DNA of 64,000 nt from Burkholderia sp. 4M9327F10 (GTDB taxonomy: Bacteria; Pseudomonadota; Gammaproteobacteria; Burkholderiales; Burkholderiaceae): assembly GCF_005503145.1 (NCBI RefSeq), contig NZ_SCNV01000004.1:124001-188000 (forward strand), written 5' to 3'. Under the pieces are notes generated by a model that had not been told where the DNA came from, did not search any database, and saw nothing but the letters and a program-made list of their open reading frames with translations. The position numbers and the translations under genes were made by a program. Positions within the stretch are counted from its first letter, which is position 1, and each line of letters opens with the position of its first letter. Shown in pieces: positions 36,596 through 45,171 of the stretch.

Positions 36596-38431
36596 TCAAA
36601 CCACGTGCTGCTCGTCGACCTTCTTGCCCCCGGCGTGCAGGGTGGTGCCTTTGCCGTACTGCTTCGACAGCAGGTCGCGGTACAGCCCCGGCCGGTTGCG
36701 CAGTTCCTCGGGCGAGCCGTCGTCGACCACCTTGCCCGCGCTCATCACGATGATGCGGTCGAAACTGTTCAGCGTCGACAGACGGTGGGCAATCGCCACC
36801 ACCGTGCGGCCCACCATCAAGCGGTCGAGCGCTTTCTGGATCGCTTCTTCGGAGGCGCTGTCGAGCGCCGAAGTGGCTTCGTCGAGCAGCAGGATCGGCG
36901 CATTCTTCAGGATGGCGCGTGCAATTGCGATGCGCTGGCGCTGGCCGCCCGAAAGTTTCACGCCGCGGTCGCCGACGATCGTGTCGTAGCCTTCCGGCAT
37001 CGCTTCGATAAAGTCCGCGCAACGCGCTTCGCGCGCCGCTGCCAGCACTTCGTCGCGGCTCGCCTCGGGGCGTCCGTAGGCGATGTTCTCGTAGACGCTG
37101 CGGTGAAACAGTGCGATGTCCTGCGGCACGACGGCGATCGCGTGGCGCAGGCTGTCCTGCGTGATCGAGGCAACGTCTTGTCCGTCGATCTTGATCTGGC
37201 CGCCCTGTGTCTCGTAGAAACGCTGCAGCAGCGACAGCACGGTGGATTTGCCCGCGCCCGACTTGCCGATCAGCCCGACTCGCTGGCCGGCCGCAATGTG
37301 CAGATCGAAGTGGTCGAGAATCGGCCGGCGGCGCGGGTAGGCGAATGTCACGCTTTCGAAGTCGATGCGCCCGCCTTGCGGCACCAGTTCCACGGCGTCC
37401 GAGCGGTCCGGCATGCCGTGCGGCTCAAGCAGGGTGCGCACTGCTTCGGCGAGCCGCGCGACGTGCTGCGTGACGTCGACCAGCGCGACGGCGAGATCGC
37501 GGGTGCCGTGCAGGATCGTGAAGCCGAGCGAGCTGACCAGCACGATGTCGCCGGAGGTTGCCTTGCCGTGATCCCACAGCCACAGCGCCCAGCCGAGCAG
37601 CCCGGCCGACAGCATGGCCGTGATGACGGCGTGCAGCAGACGCAGCTTTTCGAGGTAAAGCAGGCTTTGCTGGCGCGCGTCCATTTCGGCCTTGACGGTC
37701 GCGCCGAAGCGCGACTGCTCGCGAAAGGTCATACCGAAGGCACGCACGAGGCCCATGTTGCTGATCACGTCGACCAGTTCGCCGTCGACCGACGCGGCCT
37801 TGGTGGCGAAGTGATGGTGGCGCGCCGAACCGCGTCCGGCGAGCTTGTAGAGCACCACCGAGAGGATCGCCGAGCAGACCATCAGGCCGGCCGCCATCAG
37901 CGGGTTCACGGCAATGATCATGACAATCGCACCGAGCACGGCGATGCACGGCGGCAGCACGTTCCACGAGGTGGTGTTCTCCGCCGTGTAGACCGCGTTC
38001 GAGGTGGCGGTGATACGGCTCGCCAGCATGCCGGGCTGCTTTTCGGAGTAGTAGGTCGGAGAGTGGCCGCTCAGGTACTGGAACAGATCGCGGCGCAGAT
38101 CGCCGGTGACGGCGACGAAGGTATGGGCGGCGACCCAGCCGGCCACCCGCCACAGCAGGTTATCAGCGGCGATCAGGCCGACCAGGATGGCGAACGCCCC
38201 CCACAGCGGGCCCGGATGGTGCCGGCCTTCGCCGAGCACGTCGATCAGATGCTTGATGGCGTATTGAGAGGCGAGCGCACAACCCACAGCCGCGAACACG
38301 CTGCACAGGACGATCGCATGGGCGAGCGGGTGGCGGCGGATATAGCGAAAAAGAAACGCAAGCGGCCTGTGCGCATAGCTCGAAAGCTTTGCGTTGTGGG
38401 CATTACGCTGGGCGATGGTGAGATGTTCCAA
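36596..38431 (-). CDS. ABC transporter, fused membrane and ATPase domains
   Basis: This 611-residue half-transporter has a six-helix membrane domain in about residues 20-320 and a C-terminal ATPase. Motifs are Walker A G-K-S-G-A-G-K-S-T, signature L-S-G-G-Q-R-Q-R-I-A-I-A-R, Walker B I-L-L-L-D-E-A-T-S-A-L-D and switch A-H-R-L-S-T. It works as a homodimer exporter of the MsbA/multidrug type; the substrate cannot be read from sequence. It is a standalone gene converging on otsA. Confidence 0.92.
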   Translation of the reverse strand: MEHLTIAQRNAHNAKLSSYAHRPLAFLFRYIRRHPLAHAIVLCSVFAAVGCALASQYAIKHLIDVLGEGRHHPGPLWGAFAILVGLIAADNLLWRVAGWVAAHTFVAVTGDLRRDLFQYLSGHSPTYYSEKQPGMLASRITATSNAVYTAENTTSWNVLPPCIAVLGAIVMIIAVNPLMAAGLMVCSAILSVVLYKLAGRGSARHHHFATKAASVDGELVDVISNMGLVRAFGMTFREQSRFGATVKAEMDARQQSLLYLEKLRLLHAVITAMLSAGLLGWALWLWDHGKATSGDIVLVSSLGFTILHGTRDLAVALVDVTQHVARLAEAVRTLLEPHGMPDRSDAVELVPQGGRIDFESVTFAYPRRRPILDHFDLHIAAGQRVGLIGKSGAGKSTVLSLLQRFYETQGGQIKIDGQDVASITQDSLRHAIAVVPQDIALFHRSVYENIAYGRPEASRDEVLAAAREARCADFIEAMPEGYDTIVGDRGVKLSGGQRQRIAIARAILKNAPILLLDEATSALDSASEEAIQKALDRLMVGRTVVAIAHRLSTLNSFDRIIVMSAGKVVDDGSPEELRNRPGLYRDLLSKQYGKGTTLHAGGKKVDEQHVV

Positions 38432-39131
38432 TTGATCGTGTGGTCGGTGTGTTTCAGGTTATGTCATGCAACGGCATGGGCCACGGGACGCATCGCCACA
38501 AAAGGCAGATGCTCGCATTGTAAACACGCAAAAGGCATTCCGCCGTGTTCGAACGGCAACGGGACGCGACTGATTTCGCGATAGGCATCCGCAACACCTG
38601 TTTGCTCGACCCCGTGTGGCGGCCGTGGTTCATGCAGATTGCGGAATAATTTCGAGATATAATTACAAAAGCCATTCAACGCGCGGCGGCGCGCCGACGG
38701 GCGGCGCACAGGAAACATTGACGGAAGAATTTGCAAAATCCAGCTTGGGGGCCATGCGCCAAAGCCAGCCCTTACTGTAGAACTGGCTTATAAAACAAGG
38801 GTTTGCAAAATGTTTCCGCTTTGTAACAACGTAAAGTGTTTGAAATGTCCCGCGCCGCACGGGACGTCCGGCACCCATAATGCGTGCTCGGTCGGCCCAT
38901 GAAATACGTGGCAGTTTGTCAACGAGTCTGACGCTTGTGCGTTTACGGCACATGTACAGCCTGGTGATGATGAACAGTCTGGGCATCCTTACCAAGCGAT
39001 CCATCGCAGGATTTCTCGAACGAAACAGGCCTGAGCCGGCATCAGCCGGCCTGACTGGCCAGGCGAGCAAAGCGAGTCGCTTTTAACAAACCGCAGTACT
39101 TTTGCCTGATTTTTTACGAGGAGTTCTCTCT
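38432..39131. other. 700-base spacer between ABC exporter and glycosyltransferase
   Basis: No convincing gene was seen. An AT-rich part at 38645-38675 and TATAAA in GGCTTATAAAAC near 38786-38797 could hold promoters. TTTGCAAAAT occurs twice, near 38731 and 38802. GTCCCG (38847-38852) and CGGGAC (38860-38865) form a hairpin, and paired GCCGGC units lie near 39036-39053. A long regulated leader for the glycosyltransferase is possible. Confidence 0.5.
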
Positions 39132-40196
39132 ATGCGAATCGCTCAAATCGCTCCGTTGCACGAGGCGGTTCCCCCCAAGCTGTACGGTGGAACGGAACGG
39201 GTAGTGTCCTACCTGACCGAGGCACTGGTCGAACAGGGACACGATGTGACGCTCTTCGCGAGCGGCGATTCGCAGACCTCGGCGAAACTCGAAGCGTTCT
39301 GGCCGCAGGCGCTGCGCCTCGACCCGACGATTCGCGACGTGATGGCGCCGCACATGCTGCTGCTCGAAGAAGTGCGCCGCCGCGCGGACGAATTCGATGT
39401 GCTGCACTTCCACATCGACTATTACCCGTTCTCGCTGTTCGCCCGTCAGCCGGTGCCGTTCCTGACCACCATGCACGGTCGTCTGGATCTGCCGGAACTG
39501 CAGCCGGTTTTCAATGCGTTCAGCGACGTGCCGGTCGTGTCCATCTCGGACAACCAGCGTCTGCCGCTGCAGCAGGCGAACTGGCTGTCCACGGTTTATC
39601 ACGGCCTGCCGGAAAACCTGCTCAAGCCGATTCCCGACGTCAAGCCGAGCTATCTCGCGTTCCTCGGCCGCATCTCGCCGGAAAAGCGCCTCGACACGGC
39701 AATCCGCATCGCCGAGCAGTCGGGCATGAAGATCAAGGTTGCCGCCAAGCTCGACAAGGCTGACCGCGCGTACTACGACGAAGTCATCAAGCCGCTGATG
39801 TCGCTGCCGCACGTCGAATATATCGGCGAAATCAGCGAAGCCGAGAAGACCGAATTCCTCGGCAACGCCCACGCGCTGCTGTTCCCGATCGACTGGCCGG
39901 AGCCTTTCGGTCTGGTGATGATCGAAGCCATGGCCTGCGGTACGCCGGTCATCGCCTTTAAGCGCGGCTCGGTGCCTGAAGTGATCGAGCACGGCGTGTC
40001 GGGCTTCGTCGTCGAAGACGAAATCAGCGCAGTGGCCGCCGTCAAGCGCCTGAACACGCTGCCGCGTGAAACGGTGCGCAAGGCCTTTGAAGCACGTTTC
40101 TCGTCGAAGGTCATGGCGCAGAACTACGTCGCTTCGTACGAAGAACTGCTGCGCCAGAAGCGCCGCACGGTGCTGCGCGAAGTCAACGCAAGCTAA
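39132..40196 (+). CDS. GT4-family glycosyltransferase
   Basis: The 354-residue cytoplasmic protein is a GT-B glycosyltransferase. The N-terminal domain begins M-R-I-A-Q-I-A-P-L-H-E-A-V-P-P-K-L-Y-G-G-T-E-R. The C-terminal domain holds F-L-G-R-I-S-P-E-K-R-L-D and the donor-binding E-P-F-G-L-V-M-I-E-A-M-A-C-G-T-P-V. The ATG at 39132, with GAGGAG about nine bases upstream, is preferred over the in-frame codon at 39102. Donor and acceptor are unknown; a role in cell-surface or storage glycans is possible. Confidence 0.9.
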   Translation: MRIAQIAPLHEAVPPKLYGGTERVVSYLTEALVEQGHDVTLFASGDSQTSAKLEAFWPQALRLDPTIRDVMAPHMLLLEEVRRRADEFDVLHFHIDYYPFSLFARQPVPFLTTMHGRLDLPELQPVFNAFSDVPVVSISDNQRLPLQQANWLSTVYHGLPENLLKPIPDVKPSYLAFLGRISPEKRLDTAIRIAEQSGMKIKVAAKLDKADRAYYDEVIKPLMSLPHVEYIGEISEAEKTEFLGNAHALLFPIDWPEPFGLVMIEAMACGTPVIAFKRGSVPEVIEHGVSGFVVEDEISAVAAVKRLNTLPRETVRKAFEARFSSKVMAQNYVASYEELLRQKRRTVLREVNAS

Positions 40197-40253
40197 TAGT
40201 CAGAAAGTCGTACTGCTCCTGGACTGTCCGCTGGACGGTCCTGTGAGCACCTG

Positions 40254-40288
40254 CAACGCCTCGCGTGTGTCAAGCACGCGGGGCGTTG
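40254..40288 (+). terminator. Terminator-like hairpin after the glycosyltransferase
   Basis: CAACGCCTCGCGTG (40254-40267) pairs with CACGCGGGGCGTTG (40275-40288) over 14 base pairs with one G-T wobble. The following sequence, TTGCATG, is only weakly T-rich. It lies 58 bases after the stop codon and probably ends that transcript. Confidence 0.55.
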
Positions 40289-40430
40289 TTGCATGCGCGC
40301 CGCGCATTTGGCTGGGAATGCGCTGAAAGTGGCGTTTTGGGGGAGGGAACCGTGAGCCGTCTCGGTAATATCCCTATAATGGCCCTGCCGCAAATTTGGC
40401 TGCGGCGTCGTCACCGACAGGAGGATGCCT

Positions 40431-41299
40431 TGGCGAGAACGAAAGAGACGCGTGCGAATGCGGCGCCCGGCGCCGGAACGATTTTCGCGCTGCGGGCCAT
40501 CGGTCTCGTGATTCTGGCTCGGTGGCTGTTTTCGATGTCGCAAATGGACATCGTCTCGTCGCTGGCCGCCATGGCTTCGTCGCCGTGGGCCTGTATCAAT
40601 CTCGTCTTTCTGTTTCTGCTGATCTTTCTGCCGGGTGCGCGCGCCCAGGCCGAGCGTCCTTTTCACCCGCTGCCGCAATGGTTGCGCCAGGCGCTGCGTC
40701 TGTTCGCTTTCCTCGGATTCCTGTTCGCGGTTTTCTCCGTGGGCGCCTTCGTCTGGAGCGCCGGCGGAAGGCGCGCGCTGCATGCGGTGGCCGCCACCAA
40801 CGGCTGGCTGGTGGCGGCGCCCGCCTTGTACGCGGCGGTGCTGTGGATCTGCCGTCCACGCGCGCTGTGGCGTACCAATGTCGCGGCGCGCCGGTTTGCG
40901 ATTGGCCGTTATGCGATTTCCGTCGATGCGACGACGCGCACGGTGATCGTCTGGGTGGAAAGCCGCAAGCTCGGTCAGTACGATGCGCGCGAACTCTCGG
41001 TGCGCTGGCCGGATGGTCAGGGCGACGGGTCTGCCGCACCGGTAGCGGCGCCGGCCGACGTGCTCGACGCGGGCGGCGGGGCGCCGGCACCTGTGGCGGC
41101 AACTTCAAGCTCCGCTTCGGCCATGCCGCGCGCCGCTGCGCAGACCGGCTGGCTGCATCGGCGCCCCAAGGTCGAGTTGTTATGGGACTCGCCCGCGGCT
41201 GCAGGACATAACCGTCAGACAGTGTTTCGTGCGGCGCTCGCCACGGAAGGTGACCGGGTCGCTGCACGAGCTCTCGATACCTCGTTGCGCCAGGCCTGA
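40431..41299 (+). CDS. Membrane protein of unknown function
   Basis: This product of about 289 residues has three to four hydrophobic helices in its first 150 residues (F-A-L-R-A-I-G-L-V-I-L-A, I-N-L-V-F-L-F-L-L-I-F-L, L-F-A-F-L-G-F-L-F-A-V-F). A soluble tail contains R-R-F-A-I-G-R-Y-A-I-S-V-D and Ala/Pro-rich sequence. I do not recognise the family. The TTG at 40431 has a strong AGGAGG site and lies downstream of TATAAT at 40375-40380; ATG 40379 or GTG 40352 are alternatives. The uronate dehydrogenase gene follows 14 bases later. Confidence 0.75.
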
Positions 41300-41313
41300 T
41301 CTCTGGAAACCTC

Positions 41314-42177
41314 ATGACCGATAAGACGACTTCCGACACGCACATTGCATCCGGCCAGGACGCAACCCGCAAACCATTCCGGCGTCTGTTGCTGACGGGC
41401 GCCGCCGGCAATCTCGGCAAGCAGCTGCGCGGCGCGCTCGCTGCGTGGGCCGAGATCGTGCGCGTGAGCGATATCGCGCCCCTTGGCGAACTGGCCGGGC
41501 ACGAAGAGGCGGCGGTGGTAGACCTCGCCGACCAGCAGGCGGTGCATGCCCTGCTCGAAGGTGTCGACGCGGTGATCCACCTGGGCGGCATTTCGGTCGA
41601 AGCGCCGTTCGAGGATTTGCTCGAAGCGAATATCCGCGGCCTGTACAACCTGTATTCGGCCGCGCAGAAGCAGGGCGTGAAGCGCATCGTCTACGCCAGC
41701 TCGAATCATGCGGTGGGGTTTCATCCGGTCAATTCGGTGGTCGATATCGACGCGCCGTTGCGTCCCGACAGCCTGTACGGCGTCAGCAAGTGCTTCGGCG
41801 AATCGCTGTCGCGCTACTACTTCGACCGCTTCGGACTGGAGACGGTGTGTCTGCGGATCGGCTCGTCGTTCGAGCAGCCGAAGAACCCGCGCATGCTGGT
41901 GACGTATCTGAGCTATCGTGACTTCATCGAACTGGTGCGCTGCTCGCTGTTCACCAACCGGGTGGGGCACGCGATTGTGTATGGCGTGTCGGATAACCGC
42001 CGCAAGTGGGTGGACAACACCAAGGCGGCCTTTCTCGGCTTCCGGCCGCAGGACAGCTCGGAGCAGTTCGAGCATCTGTTTCCGCTCACAGCGCCCGATG
42101 CGGATCTCGACGATCCGACCCAGCGCTTCCAGGGCGGCCCGTTCGTGCTGGCAGGTCCGATGGAGCCGAAGTCCTGA
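41314..42177 (+). CDS. Uronate dehydrogenase (NAD-dependent)
   Basis: This 287-residue short-chain dehydrogenase/epimerase resembles bacterial uronate dehydrogenases, which oxidise galacturonate and glucuronate to aldarolactones with NAD. Supporting motifs are L-L-T-G-A-A-G-N-L-G-K-Q-L-R, V-D-A-V-I-H-L-G-G-I-S-V-E, Y-A-S-S-N-H-A-V-G-F, the catalytic Y-G-V-S-K-C, and I-G-S-S-F-E-Q-P-K-N-P-R-M. A general NAD-dependent epimerase is the alternative. No other uronate pathway genes are adjacent. Confidence 0.82.
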   Translation: MTDKTTSDTHIASGQDATRKPFRRLLLTGAAGNLGKQLRGALAAWAEIVRVSDIAPLGELAGHEEAAVVDLADQQAVHALLEGVDAVIHLGGISVEAPFEDLLEANIRGLYNLYSAAQKQGVKRIVYASSNHAVGFHPVNSVVDIDAPLRPDSLYGVSKCFGESLSRYYFDRFGLETVCLRIGSSFEQPKNPRMLVTYLSYRDFIELVRCSLFTNRVGHAIVYGVSDNRRKWVDNTKAAFLGFRPQDSSEQFEHLFPLTAPDADLDDPTQRFQGGPFVLAGPMEPKS

Positions 42178-42280
42178 GCGCAAACGCGCCGCAGTGAAGG
42201 GGCGAGGTCAGGGGGACGACGCGTCGCACCCGTACGCCCTGACTCCCGGACATCGTAGGTGACCCGATCATCCGGGCTGC

Positions 42281-42550
42281 TTAGCGATGAGCGAACAGCG
42301 ATTGCCCGCTCACACGCTGAGTGCGGCTGCCTGAATCGGAACCCACACTCACGACACCACCGTAGGCGTTGGCGTTGTAGACGGCCTGCTCGGCAGCGAC
42401 GGTCTGTGCGCTCTGGCCACGTTGCGACGCCGGGGCACCCGCGAGCGGGTTATATGACGGCGCCGGGCCGTAGCCGCTGCTGGCGAACGCGGGTGCTGCC
42501 ACTGCCGAGGTAGCGGCGATCAAAAGGGCTGCGATGAGATTGCGGTTCAT
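42281..42550 (-). CDS. Small exported DUF4148-type protein
   Basis: The 89-residue product starts M-N-R-N-L-I-A-A-L-L-I-A-A-T-S-A-V-A with cleavage expected after A-P-A-F-A. The short mature part is rich in Ser, Gly and Ala and contains Y-N-P-L-A-G-A-P. The pattern fits DUF4148, a family of small exported proteins common in Burkholderia and Paraburkholderia with no known function. GGAG lies eight bases before the ATG at 42550; a GTG at 42559 is also in frame. Confidence 0.85.
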   Translation of the reverse strand: MNRNLIAALLIAATSAVAAPAFASSGYGPAPSYNPLAGAPASQRGQSAQTVAAEQAVYNANAYGGVVSVGSDSGSRTQRVSGQSLFAHR

Positions 42551-42712
42551 GATATTCACTCCAATGTGCGTTAAAAGTCTTGTGGGTCCGGCGCACCTTC
42601 AGCGGGCGAGGGCGGCGGCGCAGCGTGGTTCGACGACTGCGCCGCGGCCGGACTAACAGGGTTTTGCCAGGCTGTTGCCAAGGGCTTTTTCGGGCCCTTG
42701 CTTTCCAGCCTC

Positions 42713-43753
42713 TTACTTCAGGCGAGACTGCAGTTCGTTGGCGAGTTGCCTGATCGCAGCCTTCGTCGGCGCATCCTCTGCGAGCGCATTGAGCAAGCCG
42801 AAGTCGTGGATCGTGCCGTTGTAGCGCACCGTGGTCGCTTCATCGCCGGCTGCGTCGAGCTTGCGGCCGTAGGCCTCGCCTTCGTCGCGCAGCACATCGA
42901 ACTGGGCAACCTGAATCAGCGCCGGCGGCAGGCCCTTCAACTGATCCAGCGAAGCACGCAACGGCGATGCATAAATCTCGTTACGCTGCTTCGGATCCTT
43001 CGTGTAGGCGTCCCAGAACCACTTCATCATCGGACGGGTCAGGAAGTGGCCTTCCGGATAGGCGTTGTACGAGCCATCGTTGAAGTCGTTGTCCGTTACC
43101 GGCCACATCAGACCTTGAAGGCGGATCGCCGGGCCTTGCTTGTCTTTTGCCATCAACGACACGACCGCTGCCATGTTGCCGCCCACACTATTGCCGACCA
43201 CCGCCAGACGGCTGCCGTCTACACCAATTTCATTGCCATGCGCCGCGACCCACTTCGTTGCCGCGTAGGCCTGGTTGATGGCCACCGGATAGCGCGCTTC
43301 GGGCGAGGGCGTGTAGTTGACGAACACCGCCACCGCACCGGATTGCACGACGAGGTCGCGCACCAGACGCTCGTGGGTCGGGAAATCGCCGAGAATCCAG
43401 CCGCCGCCGTGGAAGAACATGAAGACCGGTGGCGTACCCGTCACGCCCTGCGGGCGCACGATGGTGATCGGCACGCTGATGCCGTCCTGCTCGATGGTCC
43501 TGTTCGACACATCGATACCCGACAGATCCACCTTGACGCTGTTCTGTGCCCCCACCAACACCTGACGCGCCTGCGCAGGAGGCAACGTGTTGATCGCCGG
43601 TCCCGTGCCGCTGTTAAGCGCGTGGAGAAACTGGCTTGTTACCTGGTCAGGCGTAGCGGACGCTGCCGGCGTGGCAGCGGCTGCGAAGGTGGTGCTGACG
43701 GCGAGCGCAGTGGCGAGTGCAGTGACGAGCAGCAGGGGCTTGAAGGTTTTCAT
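42713..43753 (-). CDS. Secreted alpha/beta hydrolase, hormone-sensitive lipase type
   Basis: The 346-residue product has a signal peptide (M-K-T-F-K-P then a hydrophobic run to about residue 25). The oxyanion motif is H-G-G-G-W, the nucleophile elbow is G-N-S-V-G-G, and a late D-V-L-R-D and I-H-D-F-G supply the acid and histidine. This is the esterase family IV pattern, with periplasmic or secreted location. The substrate is unknown. It lies 34 bases downstream of ohr on the same strand and is probably co-transcribed with it under the TetR regulator. Confidence 0.9.
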   Translation of the reverse strand: MKTFKPLLLVTALATALAVSTTFAAAATPAASATPDQVTSQFLHALNSGTGPAINTLPPAQARQVLVGAQNSVKVDLSGIDVSNRTIEQDGISVPITIVRPQGVTGTPPVFMFFHGGGWILGDFPTHERLVRDLVVQSGAVAVFVNYTPSPEARYPVAINQAYAATKWVAAHGNEIGVDGSRLAVVGNSVGGNMAAVVSLMAKDKQGPAIRLQGLMWPVTDNDFNDGSYNAYPEGHFLTRPMMKWFWDAYTKDPKQRNEIYASPLRASLDQLKGLPPALIQVAQFDVLRDEGEAYGRKLDAAGDEATTVRYNGTIHDFGLLNALAEDAPTKAAIRQLANELQSRLK

Positions 43754-43787
43754 GTTGGCTTCCGGTCTATGCGATTGGTGGGGTGGG

Positions 43788-44213
43788 TTAGACGATCGTC
43801 AGCGTGACGTCGATGTTGCCGCGCGTCGCGTTCGAGTACGGGCAGACCACGTGTGCCTTGTCGACCAGCGTTTGCGCCGCTTCACGCGTCATGCCGGGCA
43901 GCGAAATCTTCAGTTCGACTTCAATGCCGAAGCCGTTAGGGATCACGCCGATGCCGACGCTGCCGTCAATCGCGACGTCCGCGGGGATGGCGATCTTTTC
44001 GCGTGCGGCGACGAACTTCATCGCGCCGAGGAAACACGCGCTGTAGCCGGCAGCGAACAGTTGTTCCGGGTTGGCGCCTTCGCCGCCGGCACCGCCCAGT
44101 TCTTTGGGCGTGGTCAGCTTGAAGTCGAGGTTGCCTGCGGGCACCACAGCGCGGCCATCACGGCCGCCGGTTGCGTGGGCATGAGCGCGGTAGAGAACTT
44201 TTTCGAGGGACAT
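43788..44213 (-). CDS. ohr: Organic hydroperoxide resistance protein Ohr
   Basis: Ohr reduces organic hydroperoxides using a reactive cysteine pair and a lipoyl-dependent reductant. The 141-residue product has the two cysteines in Y-S-A-C-F-L-G-A and H-V-V-C-P-Y-S-N, and the [10 protein letters not shown] segment. GGAG precedes the ATG at 44213. Upstream are two palindromes matching the one before the TetR gene, so expression is probably TetR-controlled rather than by the usual OhrR of the MarR family. Confidence 0.95.
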   Translation of the reverse strand: MSLEKVLYRAHAHATGGRDGRAVVPAGNLDFKLTTPKELGGAGGEGANPEQLFAAGYSACFLGAMKFVAAREKIAIPADVAIDGSVGIGVIPNGFGIEVELKISLPGMTREAAQTLVDKAHVVCPYSNATRGNIDVTLTIV

Positions 44214-44251
44214 GGTGAAACTCCTTTAAAGAGGTTGGGTTGCTCAAGTTT

Positions 44252-44271
44252 TCTATCTACTACCAGATAGA
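44252..44271 (-). promoter_or_regulatory. TetR operator 1, proximal to ohr
   Basis: TCTATCT and AGATAGA flank the 6-base centre ACTACC as a perfect inverted repeat. It lies 39 bases upstream of the ohr ATG and matches the palindromes at 44310-44345 and 44964-44979 (core TATCT, six bases, AGATA). Confidence 0.75.
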
Positions 44272-44309
44272 TTTACGGGTACAACGACAAGGACTTCTGC
44301 TTCATATCT

Positions 44310-44345
44310 CCCGGTTATCTATCTACTCAAAGATAGATAACCGGG
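44310..44345 (-). promoter_or_regulatory. TetR operator 2, extended palindrome
   Basis: CCCGGTTATCTATCT (44310-44324) and AGATAGATAACCGGG (44331-44345) are perfectly inverted 15-base arms around ACTCAA. The inner part equals the other two operators; the arms extend further. It lies between the TetR stop and ohr, so it could also fold in a read-through transcript. Confidence 0.75.
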
Positions 44346-44385
44346 CTAAATAAAAAGGTGGCGTACCACCTCTCGTTCGACTGCG

Positions 44386-44952
44386 TTACCGCGCAATTCT
44401 CACCGAAGCTTCGACATCTTCGAGCCGGGCCTTGGTGTGGAACAACCTGCTCGCCAACACGCTGCCCTGAAAGGCCGCGTAGAGCGCGCGCGCCGCGTTT
44501 TCCGGCTTGCCGTTCACCGCCAGCGTTTTCTCCTGAGCGCCTTGCGTCAGAACCTTCGCCAGCCAGTTTTCATTGGCCTTGAAAAACGCCTGCACCGCTT
44601 GCCGGATGTTCTCGGGCAGTGACTCGATGTCCGCAGCCAGCATGCCACACAGGCAGATCTGATTGCCGTCCCCGAGGGTTCTGCCGAACAGCTTCGCGTA
44701 CTTGCTGAGCTTTGCGTCGGCCGGCAACGAAGCCTCAATGCCATGGAGGGCGTTCAATACCTCTTTGCTGTACTCGTTGACTGCTTCCAGCACCAGATCG
44801 TCTTTCGACGGAAAGTAGTAGTGGATGCTCGAGGTCTTTACGCCGACCAGGCCGGACAGATCACGGTAGCTAAAACCGTTGTACCCGCGCAGCATGATCA
44901 GCGTGACTGCGTGGTCCAGAATCTGTTCGCGAACTGTCGTTACCGTTTCCAT
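44386..44952 (-). CDS. TetR-family regulator of the ohr region
   Basis: This 188-residue repressor has the helix-turn-helix Y-R-D-L-S-G-L-V-G-V-K-T-S-S-I-H-Y-Y-F near residues 29-47 and a helical sensor domain with N-Q-I-C-L-C-G-M-L-A-A-D, a double-cysteine motif shared with the TetR protein at 26078. It lies upstream of ohr on the same strand. Its own upstream region and the ohr upstream region carry the same palindrome, so it probably represses itself, ohr and the esterase. The cysteine pair could sense oxidants, which is an inference. Confidence 0.92.
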   Translation of the reverse strand: METVTTVREQILDHAVTLIMLRGYNGFSYRDLSGLVGVKTSSIHYYFPSKDDLVLEAVNEYSKEVLNALHGIEASLPADAKLSKYAKLFGRTLGDGNQICLCGMLAADIESLPENIRQAVQAFFKANENWLAKVLTQGAQEKTLAVNGKPENAARALYAAFQGSVLASRLFHTKARLEDVEASVRIAR

Positions 44953-44963
44953 GGACTGAACTT

Positions 44964-44979
44964 TATCTACTCATAGATA
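44964..44979 (-). promoter_or_regulatory. TetR operator 3, upstream of the TetR gene
   Basis: TATCTA-CTCA-TAGATA is a perfect 16-base palindrome, 12 bases before the TetR ATG. Its core matches the two ohr-side operators, pointing to autoregulation. Confidence 0.78.
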
Positions 44980-45030
44980 GACTGTCAAGCGGAAGATGAA
45001 AATTTATTTGCGGAGCGGTTCGCCGGGATA

Positions 45031-45060
45031 AAAAAAGCCGGCGTATTGGCATACGCCGGC
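45031..45060 (-). terminator. Intrinsic terminator after the ABC exporter
   Basis: GCCGGCGTAT (45037-45046) and ATACGCCGGC (45051-45060) form a perfect 10-bp stem with loop TGGC. On the minus strand a run of T (complement of 45031-45036) follows, so it ends transcription of the ABC gene that stops at 45172. Confidence 0.88.
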
Positions 45061-45171
45061 CTGAGTTGTTGCTAGTGCAGAGGTGGCTGCGGTTGAGCTG
45101 CTCAGCCATTACCCGGCTGCCGCTGGCTTCGGACGCGAGGGGCATGCGACCCCCGCGTCTTTCGGACGCGC

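Noticed and set aside
38880..39086. A small plus-strand frame in the spacer before the glycosyltransferase.
   Set aside because: There is no ribosome site and no family sequence, and it overlaps hairpin-forming DNA; more likely part of a leader.
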